From NCBI GenBank assembly GCA_012927555.1, contig JABBOX010000197.1:1-64000 (forward strand): 64,000 bases of DNA, read 5' to 3'. Positions within the stretch are counted from its first letter, which is position 1. Each line of letters opens with the position of its first letter. This document shows, in pieces, positions 43,540 through 53,724 of the stretch. The notes beneath the pieces were generated by a model that did not search any database, was not told the origin of the DNA, and saw nothing but the letters and a program-made list of their open reading frames with translations. The translations under genes and the position numbers were made by a program. The DNA is from Phycicoccus sp. Its GTDB lineage: Bacteria > Actinomycetota > Actinomycetes > Actinomycetales > Dermatophilaceae.

Positions 43540-44765
43540 GACACCTCCACGATCGGCTCCAGCAGGTGGCACAACACCTGGTCGCCGGCCCTGATCGACG
43601 TGACGTCAGCCGGTATGACGGCCAGCGCGTTCGCACCCGCCATCGAGCCGAGCGCGTGGGAACCCTGCATGCCAGCGATGGAGGCCATGTAGCCAGAACC
43701 GTTGTGGGACAACACGATCCGGGCGAACTGCACCTTGCCCGCGGGTGCGGTCCAGCCGTCAGTGGCCACCGCTCTCACCAGTGATGTCTCGTGCCTCAGG
43801 CGTCCCGCCATCAGGCGCAACGCGGGGGCTACGAACACCTCGAACGAGACCATCGCACTGACCGGGTTGCCAGGGAGCGTGAACACCGGGACCTCGTCGT
43901 CACCAAGGGTGCCGAAGCCCTGCGGCATGCCGGGCTGCATGGCGACCTTGTCGAATCGCATCGTCCCCACACGGGAGAGCACCTCCTTGACGGTGTCGTA
44001 AGCGCCCATACTGACCCCCCCTGTCGTGATAACTGCGTCGGCGCGCAGGAGCTGGCTCTCGATTGTCGACAGAAACGTCTGCGCCTCAACGCGGACGCAA
44101 CCGACTCGAAACGGAATGCAGTCAAGGGCTCGAACGGCCGCGGTCAGCATGAGGCCGTTGCTGTCGACGACCTGTCCGAACCGCGGAAGTGTGCCCGCCT
44201 CGATCAGCTCGTCGCCGGTGGAGATGACCACCACCCTGGGTTTGGGGGTCACCTGGACCTGCCCTGCGCCGACGGCCGCGAGCAAGGCAATCTGGCGAGG
44301 TCCCAGACGGGTGCCGGCGTGCATCACCAGGTCACCGGCCCCGACGTCTTCACCCGCTTGGCGCACGTTGTGGCCAGCGGGCACCGGAGCCAGGACCGTC
44401 ACCCTGGCGACGCCGCCGTCGGTGCTTTCGACCGGGACGACTGCGTCCGCGCCGTGGGGCATCGGGGCGCCGGTCATGATCCGCATGGTCTGCCCTGGCG
44501 CCAGGCTCAGCGCCTGGGTGTTGCCGGCCGCGATGTCATGGACGACGGGCAACCTGACCGGGGTCTTCTCGCTGGCCCCCGCGACATCGGCCGCGTGCAC
44601 GGCGTAGCCGTCCATGGCTGAGTTTGTGAAGCCCGGCAGCGGGACCTCGCTCGCCACGTCCTGGGCGAGGACGCAGCCCTGGGCATCGAGCAGGTTCAGC
44701 CCGATCGACGGCAGGCGGCGCACGGTCCCGACGATGCACGAGAAGTGCTCCTCGACGGAGATCAC
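43536..44765 (-). CDS. moeA: MoeA/gephyrin-like protein (candidate Glp)
   Basis: VPLPGFTNSAMDGYAVHAADV, ITTGGVSMGAYDTVKEVLSRVG, FTLPGNPVSAMVSFEVFV; GTG start. Confidence 0.9.
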   Translation of the reverse strand: MISVEEHFSCIVGTVRRLPSIGLNLLDAQGCVLAQDVASEVPLPGFTNSAMDGYAVHAADVAGASEKTPVRLPVVHDIAAGNTQALSLAPGQTMRIMTGAPMPHGADAVVPVESTDGGVARVTVLAPVPAGHNVRQAGEDVGAGDLVMHAGTRLGPRQIALLAAVGAGQVQVTPKPRVVVISTGDELIEAGTLPRFGQVVDSNGLMLTAAVRALDCIPFRVGCVRVEAQTFLSTIESQLLRADAVITTGGVSMGAYDTVKEVLSRVGTMRFDKVAMQPGMPQGFGTLGDDEVPVFTLPGNPVSAMVSFEVFVAPALRLMAGRLRHETSLVRAVATDGWTAPAGKVQFARIVLSHNGSGYMASIAGMQGSHALGSMAGANALAVIPADVTSIRAGDQVLCHLLEPIVEVS

Positions 44766-45715
44766 GGCGCCGTGCTGTCTTTTTCTGCAACAAATCCGGT
44801 CAGCCACGAGGAGAAGTCCGTGCCGAGCTCATGGTGGCCGACGGCCAGCCGGACGACGGCCTTGAGATAGTCGAGCCGGTCGCCGGTGTCATAGCGACGG
44901 CCGCGGAAGATCACGCCGTGAACACCACCTCCGGCCCCGGATGAAGCGGCCCGCTCCTGCAACGCATCGGTCAGCTGGATCTCGTTGCCTCGACCGGGGG
45001 GCGTGTTGGCCAGGGTCGCGAAGATCGACGGATCCAGGATGTAACGCCCGATGACCGCCAGGTTGCTCGGAGCATCCGCAGGGTCGGGCTTCTCGACCAA
45101 CCCGGTCACGCGAACCACCGATGCGTCACCCCCATCCTGCGAAACAGGCCCAACGGCGGCACACCCATAGAGGTGAACGGACTCCGGGGGCACCTCCATC
45201 AGGGCGATCACGCTTCCGCCCCTGGCCTGTCGCACCGCGATCATCGCCTCGAGCAGGTGATCCCGCTCGTCGATCAGGTCGTCACCGAGCAGCACGGCAA
45301 ACGGGTTGTTGCCCACATGGTCCGCGGCGCACAGGACCGCATGGCCCAGACCCAGCGGCTCGCCCTGTCGGACGTAGTGGACGTTGCCGAGGTCGGTGGA
45401 CTGGCGCACCCGCGCGAGGCGTACGAGGTCGCCCTTGGCCTCCAGCGCACGCTCGAGCTCCCAATGACGGTCGAAGTGGTCCTCGAGCGCGGCTTTGTTG
45501 CGTCCGGTCACCATGAGGACGTCGCGCAGTCCTGCACGCGTGGCCTCCTCGACGACGTATTGGATGGCCGGCTTGTCGACGACCGGCAGCATCTCCTTCG
45601 GGGTCGCCTTGGTCGCGGGCAGGAAGCGGGTGCCCAGACCGGCTGCGGGGATCACGGCTTTGGTGACCGCGCCCCGTGAGGGCTCGGATGCTGTCGGCTG
45701 CTCGGTCGAAGTCAT
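44762..45715 (-). CDS. galU: UTP--glucose-1-phosphate uridylyltransferase
   Basis: KAVIPAAGLGTRFLPATKATPKEMLPVVDKPAIQYVVEEA. Confidence 0.96.
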   Translation of the reverse strand: MTSTEQPTASEPSRGAVTKAVIPAAGLGTRFLPATKATPKEMLPVVDKPAIQYVVEEATRAGLRDVLMVTGRNKAALEDHFDRHWELERALEAKGDLVRLARVRQSTDLGNVHYVRQGEPLGLGHAVLCAADHVGNNPFAVLLGDDLIDERDHLLEAMIAVRQARGGSVIALMEVPPESVHLYGCAAVGPVSQDGGDASVVRVTGLVEKPDPADAPSNLAVIGRYILDPSIFATLANTPPGRGNEIQLTDALQERAASSGAGGGVHGVIFRGRRYDTGDRLDYLKAVVRLAVGHHELGTDFSSWLTGFVAEKDSTAP

Positions 45716-45725
45716 GGTCCCGACA

Positions 45726-47741
45726 TTAGTCGGACGGTCGCTCGCTCAGTACGACCTGGTCACGTCCCAGGCCCTTGGCCAGGTCGACGGCGTTGTCGGC
45801 CGCCCGCAACAGCGCGGTGGACGTCCGTGCCTGCTCGGGCCACGAAGCCACGCCAATGCTGACGCGGACGACGATCGATCCTCCGTCCACCTCGAAGGGC
45901 ATGTCGCGCACCGCGTTCCAAACCTTCTCGGCCGCGGCCACCGCTGCTGTCGGGTCAAGCTCAGGACACACCACCGCGAACTCCTCACCGCCGTATCGGG
46001 CGACGCGATCGATGGTGCGCACGCTCGCTGCGATCCGGGCTGCCAGTGCCGCCAGGACCTGATCTCCCGCCGCATGTCCGTACTTGCTGTTGACGTCGCG
46101 GAAGTTGTCGATGTCCACGATCATCAGTGAGCAGCACCGGCTGAAGTGCCTCGCACGCTCAACCTCGGCCGTCAACGTCGACGTGAGCATCCGCAAGTTG
46201 CCAACACCAGTGAGGGGGTCGACCACCGAGAGCCGCTGCGCCTTCCTGTGCAGCAAAGCGTTGTCCATCGCGATACCAGCCGGACCGGTGATGGACGCGA
46301 GGGTCGCACCGCTCACCCGGCTGTATGCCGGTGAGCCGGGTGCGCGCTCGACGACGATCGCCCCCAACGTGTCGCTGCCCCGCTGCAGCGGCGCGGCCAG
46401 GGCGGCCCCTCCGAGCGGCGCAGACCTGTCCTCGGCGTCAGTCGCAGCGGGCACCGCCGCCGACACCGACGGCTGCTCCTCAGCGACCGTCCATGCGGGC
46501 AGACCCGTGGACACCACCCTGCCCAGCAGGGTGCCCTCCACGGGAACCCTGCCCGCCGATGAACGCAGGGACTCGGGTGGCCAGGCCACCCGGGCGACGA
46601 GGGAGTTCCCCTCGACCAGCCAGGCGGTGGCGCGGACGCTCTCGGTGGTTGACGCCGAGAGAGCGCAGACCGTCGCCAACAGACCGTCGAGGTCATGGGT
46701 GCGTTGCAGGGCGTCGCCAAGCCGCTGGACATTGTCGGCGAGCAGGTCTCGGCTGTGTTTGATCTCGGCCAGCTGTTGCTCGAGCTCGCCGGCCATGTGG
46801 TTGAAGCTCTGTGCCAGCCGCCCGACCTCGTCGGTCCGCACCACAGGAAGACGCACCGAAAGGTCGCCAAGTGCCACGCGCTCGGCGGCGAGAGTGACGG
46901 CCACGACCGGCCTGGTCAGCTGACGCGCCAGCCACCACACCAGCGGCGCTCCCATCGCCAACGCGAGGCCCAGCAACGTGAACAACAACCATGGGGCGGC
47001 CACCCCTTGACTTGACGAGGTAGCCGCGACGACGAGACAGGGGTGGCCCGCGCCGGCGTCCACGACCTCCTGGGAACTACCGGGCAGGCCCTCGCGACCT
47101 CCACCCAGCCTCGACACCGCAAAGGCCCTCAGCCGAGCGTTGCGCGGACCCGCCGCAGTCGATGCGGTCGTGCCTTCGGGGCAGGCAACCGCAAGGTCGA
47201 CGTCCGCCCCGACCCCGATGTCCCGCAGCCACCCACGCAACCGGCTGCCGTCCAGAGGGGTCGCCACCACCGCAGTCACGGACTGGACAGGCCCCAGCCC
47301 TGCCGCGCTCACGGTGTCTGTCAGGAACGGCAGGAATGTCGCGGGAGCCGCGACGACACGGGCGGGCGGTTGGATCGGCGTCGAGCACCCCCTGGCGGGA
47401 ACCACGTCCACCACCGCGCCGCTCGGCACTGACGGCGAACTCACCACCACGGTGCGATCACGCATGATCGAGCCGTAACCGGGTCGGCGTTCCAGCCCCC
47501 GGCGCAGCGCCGCTGCTGCCGGCTCGCCCTTGGCCACCGCCAACGCCATCAGCTCGGCCGAGTCACCGGCCCCGACACAGGCCTGAACCTGCAAGGAGGC
47601 GACCGCCCCTGCAACGGTGAGCAGCCTCGCCGAGCTCTGCTCGCGGAGCTGGCCAGGGACGACAAACGCAAGGACAAGGGTCGTGCCGAGCAGGAGAGGC
47701 AGCAGCACGACGCAGAGAATGAGCGTCAGACGGATTCGCAC
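45726..47741 (-). CDS. Diguanylate cyclase (TM-sensor-HAMP-GAF-GGDEF)
   Basis: HAMP region LSVRLPVVRTDEVGRLAQSFNHMAGEL; DRVARYGGEEFAVVCPE active-site motif. Confidence 0.92.
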   Translation of the reverse strand: MRIRLTLILCVVLLPLLLGTTLVLAFVVPGQLREQSSARLLTVAGAVASLQVQACVGAGDSAELMALAVAKGEPAAAALRRGLERRPGYGSIMRDRTVVVSSPSVPSGAVVDVVPARGCSTPIQPPARVVAAPATFLPFLTDTVSAAGLGPVQSVTAVVATPLDGSRLRGWLRDIGVGADVDLAVACPEGTTASTAAGPRNARLRAFAVSRLGGGREGLPGSSQEVVDAGAGHPCLVVAATSSSQGVAAPWLLFTLLGLALAMGAPLVWWLARQLTRPVVAVTLAAERVALGDLSVRLPVVRTDEVGRLAQSFNHMAGELEQQLAEIKHSRDLLADNVQRLGDALQRTHDLDGLLATVCALSASTTESVRATAWLVEGNSLVARVAWPPESLRSSAGRVPVEGTLLGRVVSTGLPAWTVAEEQPSVSAAVPAATDAEDRSAPLGGAALAAPLQRGSDTLGAIVVERAPGSPAYSRVSGATLASITGPAGIAMDNALLHRKAQRLSVVDPLTGVGNLRMLTSTLTAEVERARHFSRCCSLMIVDIDNFRDVNSKYGHAAGDQVLAALAARIAASVRTIDRVARYGGEEFAVVCPELDPTAAVAAAEKVWNAVRDMPFEVDGGSIVVRVSIGVASWPEQARTSTALLRAADNAVDLAKGLGRDQVVLSERPSD

Positions 47742-47852
47742 CGACAACGGGTCACCCTCCAGACGTGTGCCTCGATGGTGACACGCGGGCCGCCCGCACG
47801 GTGCGACTCCCCACCAAACGAACGGCAGACCGCGAGGGTACACAATCCGGTC

Positions 47853-48485
47853 ATGAGCGGAACGGCCGAGCCCCCAGCACCCCTGGACAAGCAGACGCTT
47901 CGGCGCCAGCTCCGGGCACGACGCAGATCCCTTGCGCATCAGTTGGATCGAGGCGCTGACGCCGAGGCCATCGCGGCCGCGGCCGCCGCGTTTCTGGACA
48001 CCCTCGCACTGCCACCCCCTGGCCCAGGCGGGCACCCGGCATACGACGGGCACCCTTGCGTGGCGATCTATCGCTCACTTTCCACCGAGCCACCCACGCA
48101 GGCGGTCGCTGACATGTTGCACACGCGCGGCGTCACGGTGCTCGTGCCTGAGATGCTGCCCGACAGGGACCTGGACTGGCATGAGCTGAGGGCTGATGGG
48201 AGCGAAGGTCCGGGCCTCGGGTCGGACGCAATCGGCGAGGCGCGGGTGATCTTCACACCGGCGCTCGCGGTCGACCACAGCGGCACCCGTCTGGGACAAG
48301 GCGGCGGAAGCTACGACCGCGCTCTGGCACGGCGCCACCCCCACGCCGTCGTCGTGGCCATCGTCAACGACGAGGAGTATGCCGTCCGGCCACTTCCACG
48401 AGACGGTCACGACGTCCGTGTGAACGCCGTCATCACACCCGGAAGCGGCTTCATGCCGATCCCGGGCACCGAGTCAGCTGTCTGA
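47853..48485 (+). CDS. 5-formyltetrahydrofolate cyclo-ligase
   Basis: LRRQLRARRRSL, PALAVDHSGTRLGQGGGSYDRALAR. Confidence 0.92.
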   Translation: MSGTAEPPAPLDKQTLRRQLRARRRSLAHQLDRGADAEAIAAAAAAFLDTLALPPPGPGGHPAYDGHPCVAIYRSLSTEPPTQAVADMLHTRGVTVLVPEMLPDRDLDWHELRADGSEGPGLGSDAIGEARVIFTPALAVDHSGTRLGQGGGSYDRALARRHPHAVVVAIVNDEEYAVRPLPRDGHDVRVNAVITPGSGFMPIPGTESAV

Positions 48486-48532
48486 GGATCAGCTAGCTGA
48501 AGGTCAGCTCGTTGAAGGTCAGTTGCCTGACG
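48473..48532. repeat. 15-bp direct repeat x4 spanning a convergent gene junction
   Basis: GTCAGCTGTCTGAGG / ATCAGCTAGCTGAAG / GTCAGCTCGTTGAAG / GTCAGTTGCCTGACG. Confidence 0.8.
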
Positions 48533-51155
48533 CGTCCGGGGTCAACGTCAGGTCGTCGCCGCCGCCGGCACGGACAGCCTTCTCGCTGAACGGCCACGGG
48601 TAGGTTTCGTTGGCGACCCACGCATCCGCCTGGTCCACGTAGTGATTGTCATACGGGTGACCGGAGTTGCCGCTCTGGTTGACCCACCGTGACGCATCGA
48701 GGTCGCCCAGGTTGACGACCATCCGCATCGACGGGGCCCAGTTGACGGCGTACCCCTCGCCTGCGTCCCAGCCGTTGGCATCGACAATCGACGAGCCACC
48801 AGGCATCTGCCACGGGCCCCGGTTGAACATCGCGCGCACGGGGCCCAGGACGGAATCGCCGCCGAGGATCTTGTGCTCCAGCTTGAGCTGGTGCAGGCGG
48901 CCCCATTGCCAGGTGACCGGGGCCTTGCCCAGCTGCTGGGTCAGGTCCTTGCGCGCCTGGACCATGGCCTGGCGCAGGATCTCGTCACGGCCCTCGATGA
49001 CCCCAGCCGTCAGCTTGTTGTCCCACCACGCGTCACGCGGCGCCTTCAGCAACCCTGACACCGCCTGCATCCACCGCGAGCCACCGTCTGCCTTCATGGT
49101 GAGGCCGAGCTCATCGTTGAAGGTCAGGTCCAGGATGTTGCTCCACACCGCGTTGTAGAAGGCGGCCGCAGCCGCCGCCTGTGACCGGCCGCTGGGCTGG
49201 GTGTAGTCCCACTTGCGCAGAAGGTTCTGGGCTTCTTTGGTGAACGGGTCGTTCAGCTCGGGATCGGGGTTGTCGAGCTTCACCGCCAGCAGTGCCTTGA
49301 CCAGCTCGGGGGCGAACGTGTTGCGGGTGTCGCCCTGGATCTGGGACATCCGCTCCGGCGTGACCTTGGGGCTTGCCGTGATCAGGTCGCGGATGCGCTC
49401 GCTGCGATAGCCGTAGTCCCACTCGGTGGTCAGGAACGGGGTCTGGCTGGCAGTGACTTCCTGGTTGGCAGCAACGATGTAGCCCTCGGGTGGGTCGTAC
49501 GCCGTGGGCATCTGCTCAAAGGGAACGAACCCGGTCCAGTCGTACTTCGGATCCCAGCCCGGCGCAGGCCAGTAGCCCGGCGGTGCCCCGCCGGTCGAGG
49601 TCGCCCGGATCGGCACCTGACCGGGCGCCTGGTAGCCGATATGGCCCGCAGTGTCGGCGTAGAGGAGGTTCTGTGCCGGAACCGCGAAATCCTTTGCGGC
49701 AGCGCGGAACTGGGCGAAGTCCTGGGCTGTGTTGATCTTGAAGATGGCATCTGCGGTGTGCCCTGGCAACAGACCGGTCCACGCCAGGGAAACGGCGTAC
49801 GTCGAGGGCTCAGGCTTCCCCTCGACGAGAGCAGACTTGCCTGCCTGTGCCACCGACGTGATCACGTCCGAGAGCAGCGGGCCGTGAAGGGTCTCACGAA
49901 CGGTCGTGGTGACGTCCTCGCCACCCGCCACCTTGATGGTCTCGTTGTGTTCCTTCAACGGCAGATAGTCGTTGCCCCGACGGTATTTTTCTCCAACGAC
50001 CTGCTCAAGGTAGAAGTCGCTGACGTCAGGGCCGAGGTTGGTGAAGCCCCAGCTGACGCTCTGGTTGTGGCCGATCACGATGCCGGGCAGACCGGCGAAG
50101 GAGAAACCGGCCACGTCAAAGGGACAGGCCTCCGAGACGTTGCGGCAGTGCAGACCGGTTTGGTACCAGATGCCGGGGATGCCGACACCAAGGTGAGGAT
50201 CGTTGGCCAGCAACGGTTTTCCGGTCGAAGAGTGCTCCGGACCCACCACCCACGAGTTGGAACCGACGCCTTCACCACGCCCGACCATCACAGGCAGCTG
50301 GTCAAGCGCCGCAGCCACCTCGCCGTAGACGATCCGGGTGTCTTTGTTGTTCACGTCGGCACGCGGGGAAGGCACCGCAGAGGCCGTTCGCTCCGTGGGA
50401 ATGGCGGAGGCCGCGCCCAGGGTCGAGCTGGCCGCGCCAGGACTCCACGCCTTGTCCGAGAGGATCGGCTGGTGGGACTCGGCCGGGTAGGGCGGGAAGA
50501 TCTGCGCCAACCGGGCAGGCGTGATGCTCCCTGAGAGCCGGGCGCGGGTGAGCTCGTTGTCGTAGTCGCCACGCAGGTCCCACGCCATCGCCTTGAGCCA
50601 GGCCAGCGAGTCAGCCGGCGACCACGGCTCCACGCGGTAGCCGGGGAACTTCTGCCCCAGCATCGTGTACTCCAGACCCATGTTGTCGGGACTTCCGGCC
50701 TTGGTGATGTAGGCGTTGACTCCGTCGGCATAGGCTTGGAGGTACTGCCGGGTCGAGGGCGCCAGCGTCGGCAGCTCCGCCTCAGCCACCCGACGCCAAC
50801 CCATCGTCCGGATCACCCGATCCGTCTCGACGCCGTCCTGGCCGACAATCTCGGAGAGTCGCCCAGCGGTGATGTGCCGCCGCAGGTCCATCTCGAAGAA
50901 CCGGTCCTGCGCGGCGACGAAGCCTTGCGCCCGGAAGAGGTCCTGCGCATTGTCGGCGTAGATCTGAGGCACGCCGCGGTCGTCGCGCAGCACGGTGACC
51001 TTGCTGGTGAGGCCAGAGACGGTCAGCTCACCCGAGGTCTGTGGGAAGGACCGCCGGACGAGGCTGACGCCGACGACCGTGGCGACCACGAGGGCGACGA
51101 CAACCAGGATCGCAACGGAAAGGGATACGCGACGGACGGTTTTTGCACGGGGCAC
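48519..51155 (-). CDS. Penicillin acylase family protein (Ntn hydrolase)
   Basis: GVGSNSWVVGPEHSSTGKPLLANDPHLGVGIPGIWYQ; VAAQDRFFEMDLRRHITAGRLSEI. Confidence 0.93.
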   Translation of the reverse strand: MPRAKTVRRVSLSVAILVVVALVVATVVGVSLVRRSFPQTSGELTVSGLTSKVTVLRDDRGVPQIYADNAQDLFRAQGFVAAQDRFFEMDLRRHITAGRLSEIVGQDGVETDRVIRTMGWRRVAEAELPTLAPSTRQYLQAYADGVNAYITKAGSPDNMGLEYTMLGQKFPGYRVEPWSPADSLAWLKAMAWDLRGDYDNELTRARLSGSITPARLAQIFPPYPAESHQPILSDKAWSPGAASSTLGAASAIPTERTASAVPSPRADVNNKDTRIVYGEVAAALDQLPVMVGRGEGVGSNSWVVGPEHSSTGKPLLANDPHLGVGIPGIWYQTGLHCRNVSEACPFDVAGFSFAGLPGIVIGHNQSVSWGFTNLGPDVSDFYLEQVVGEKYRRGNDYLPLKEHNETIKVAGGEDVTTTVRETLHGPLLSDVITSVAQAGKSALVEGKPEPSTYAVSLAWTGLLPGHTADAIFKINTAQDFAQFRAAAKDFAVPAQNLLYADTAGHIGYQAPGQVPIRATSTGGAPPGYWPAPGWDPKYDWTGFVPFEQMPTAYDPPEGYIVAANQEVTASQTPFLTTEWDYGYRSERIRDLITASPKVTPERMSQIQGDTRNTFAPELVKALLAVKLDNPDPELNDPFTKEAQNLLRKWDYTQPSGRSQAAAAAAFYNAVWSNILDLTFNDELGLTMKADGGSRWMQAVSGLLKAPRDAWWDNKLTAGVIEGRDEILRQAMVQARKDLTQQLGKAPVTWQWGRLHQLKLEHKILGGDSVLGPVRAMFNRGPWQMPGGSSIVDANGWDAGEGYAVNWAPSMRMVVNLGDLDASRWVNQSGNSGHPYDNHYVDQADAWVANETYPWPFSEKAVRAGGGDDLTLTPDASGN

Positions 51156-51173
51156 CCTGCGAGACTAGGACAC

Positions 51174-52685
51174 ATCGCCGCCGCAACAGCGTTTACCGTC
51201 TCCGATCTCGACCTCGCTCTCCTGGTCGGGACCCTCGTGCTGCTGGTCTCGGTGGCTGCGGTGCGCCTCTCGCTGCGATCCGGACTTCCATCACTGCTGC
51301 TCTATCTCGGCATCGGGGTCGCAATCGGCGAAGCCGGTCTCGGCATCGAGTTCCACTCCGCAGAGCTCACCCAGGTCCTGGGCTACACCGCCCTGGTCCT
51401 GATCCTGGCCGAAGGCGGGCTGACAACCTCCTGGCACGACATACGGCGATCGATCGCGCCGGCAGCACTTCTTTCGACCCTGGGCGTTCTGGTCTCCGTC
51501 GCGATCGTCGGGCTGGCCGCGCACCTGGTGCTGCCGATCTCATGGAGCGTCGCCTTCTTGGTCGGCGCCGTCCTCGCCTCCACCGACGCGGCCGCGGTGT
51601 TCTCCGTCCTGCGACGGGTGCCTCTCCCCCGCCGGCTCTCAGGAGTGCTCGAGGCCGAGTCCGGCTTCAACGACGCTCCCGTCGTGATCCTCGTGCTCGC
51701 CCTCGCTGCACAGGCCTCCCCCGGACATAGCGGCCACGAAGTCTGGTGGCAGCTGCTGCTCATCGCCATGGCGGAGCTCGCCGGCGGTGCCGCCGCCGGA
51801 CTGCTGATCGGGTATGCCGGCGGCCACCTCATGCGACGGATCGGTTCGTCCTCGTCGGGCCTGTTCTCGATCGGGGTCGTGTCGTTGACGGTCCTGGCCT
51901 ACGCCGCGGGGTCGTTGGCTCACGCGAGCGGCTTCCTTGCGGCCTACCTGTCCGCCCTGGTGCTGGGCAACATGCGGCTGCCACACCGGGCTGCGGTCCA
52001 CGGATTCGCGCAAGGACTGGGCTGGCTGGCGCAGATCGGGCTGTTCGTCATGTTGGGCTTGTTGGTCTCACCCGCCAAGCTGGCGACGCATATCGTTCCT
52101 GCCATCCTGATCGGCCTCGTGCTGCTGCTGGTGGCCAGGCCGCTGTCGGTCATCGTGTCGCTGACGCCGTTCCGAGTGCCATGGCGCGACCAGGCATTCC
52201 TGTCCTGGGCGGGGCTGCGCGGAGGAGTGCCGGTCGTGCTGGCCACGGTGCCGCACACCGCAGGGACGCCCAACGTCGAGTGGCTCTTCGACCTTGTGTT
52301 CGTCCTGGTCGTGATCTTCACGCTGGTCCAGGGGCCGACCCTGCCATGGGTGGCTCGTCGACTCGGTGTGACGGATGCCGAACGGGCGCTGGACCTCGAG
52401 GTCGAGTCGACACCGTTGAACGAGATCGGCGCCGACGTTCTGGAGGTGACGGTCGGTCCCACGTCCAGGCTGAACGGTGTCGAGGTGTTCGAGCTCCGCC
52501 TGCCCTCTGGCGCCAACGTCACGATGATCGTCCGGGGCGGCGAGGCGTTCGTTCCGACCCTGCGCACCGCCCTGCGTCATGGTGACCAGATGCTGATCGT
52601 CGCGACCGCTGAGTCCCGGCTCGCCGCGGAGAAGCGCGTGCGTCAGGTCAGCCTCAAGGGCCGCCTTGCCGGTTGGAACACCTGA
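51174..52685 (+). CDS. Potassium/proton antiporter, CPA1/NhaP2-like with C-terminal RCK_C (TrkA-C)-like domain
   Basis: VSDLDLALLVGTLVLLVSVAAVRLSLRSGLPSLLLYLGIGVAIGEAGLGI; start codon unclear. Confidence 0.85.
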   Translation: MAAATAFTVSDLDLALLVGTLVLLVSVAAVRLSLRSGLPSLLLYLGIGVAIGEAGLGIEFHSAELTQVLGYTALVLILAEGGLTTSWHDIRRSIAPAALLSTLGVLVSVAIVGLAAHLVLPISWSVAFLVGAVLASTDAAAVFSVLRRVPLPRRLSGVLEAESGFNDAPVVILVLALAAQASPGHSGHEVWWQLLLIAMAELAGGAAAGLLIGYAGGHLMRRIGSSSSGLFSIGVVSLTVLAYAAGSLAHASGFLAAYLSALVLGNMRLPHRAAVHGFAQGLGWLAQIGLFVMLGLLVSPAKLATHIVPAILIGLVLLLVARPLSVIVSLTPFRVPWRDQAFLSWAGLRGGVPVVLATVPHTAGTPNVEWLFDLVFVLVVIFTLVQGPTLPWVARRLGVTDAERALDLEVESTPLNEIGADVLEVTVGPTSRLNGVEVFELRLPSGANVTMIVRGGEAFVPTLRTALRHGDQMLIVATAESRLAAEKRVRQVSLKGRLAGWNT

Positions 52686-52718
52686 GCCGCAAGGGCTGTC
52701 CGGCACGCCGACACGGGG

Positions 52719-53534
52719 CTATCGGGTGCTGGAGACAATCATGGTGGTCGAGTGCGATGTGGCGGCGTCCGCATGGGGCTGAGCCGACTCGAGGGCAGCC
52801 GATCCCCGAACCTGGAGTACTGCCGCAAAGGCCACCAGCAGGACCAGGAGCCCCAGCAACACCACCCGGGGGGGTGCGACGCGGACTCCACGCAACGCCA
52901 TGGCCACGCGGACGCCAGAACGTCGATGATGGCCAGCGCCCCGGGCCCCTGATGTCGAGAGCCCTGGCACCGGGCTTGGGTGAGCCCAATCCCCGGCCGC
53001 CGGCACGCCCGGACGTCGGTGTCGGCCGGTGCCAGAGGTCTCAGGGGCTGGTGACTCGTGGGCAGGTGACTCGTGGGCAGGTGTCACGTCCGTTTGCACA
53101 CCCGGGCGCCGATGGCGGCCGGCGCCTGGAACCTCTGACGCCAACGCCTCGGCCTCAAAAGCCTCGGGCCCCGTGACATCAGGCACCGTGACTTCAGAGG
53201 CCAAGACCTCACGGGGCGGCACCCCAGCGGCCAAGACCGGGGCTGCCGATGTCACAGGGTCGGTCACGGTCACAGGGACGGTCTCGCCAAGTGCGATCGG
53301 TAGCTCGCGCGCATGACGGGGCTGCCGTGCCGCTGAAACGTGCTGGGGGTCGGCAGCGTCCAGCTGACGGCGGGCTGCATTGGGGGAGGCGTCGTCAAGA
53401 AGAAGCAGGATGCCGGTAAGACGCGCGGCGGCAAGACGCTCAGCAGGGAGCCGTTTCACGGGTCGGCGAGGGAACACGCGGGACGCCAACGATCGTTGGT
53501 CCGGCGCTTTCCCCGCTCCACCCAATGGGCTCAT
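52719..53534 (-). CDS. Hypothetical protein with repeated GRHRRPGV motifs and a C-terminal TM
   Basis: Three copies of G(R/H)HRR(P/S)GV; TM VVLLGLLVLLVAFAAVL. Confidence 0.6.
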   Translation of the reverse strand: MSPLGGAGKAPDQRSLASRVFPRRPVKRLPAERLAAARLTGILLLLDDASPNAARRQLDAADPQHVSAARQPRHARELPIALGETVPVTVTDPVTSAAPVLAAGVPPREVLASEVTVPDVTGPEAFEAEALASEVPGAGRHRRPGVQTDVTPAHESPAHESPAPETSGTGRHRRPGVPAAGDWAHPSPVPGLSTSGARGAGHHRRSGVRVAMALRGVRVAPPRVVLLGLLVLLVAFAAVLQVRGSAALESAQPHADAATSHSTTMIVSSTR

Positions 53535-53724
53535 CGTTCAACCCCTGTTCCGCGTAGTCGGTGCTGTGGACCGTCTACGTAATAAAAGGTACGCCGAGGG
53601 GCAGACATTGGTAAGGGCCTGGTCAATTCCTTGCCGGTCCGGACGAATAGACCCAACCGTTTTGATGACGAGTTGATCGGCCAAACAGATGATGGCCTTC
53701 TACGACCACATGTGCATCGAGCCG

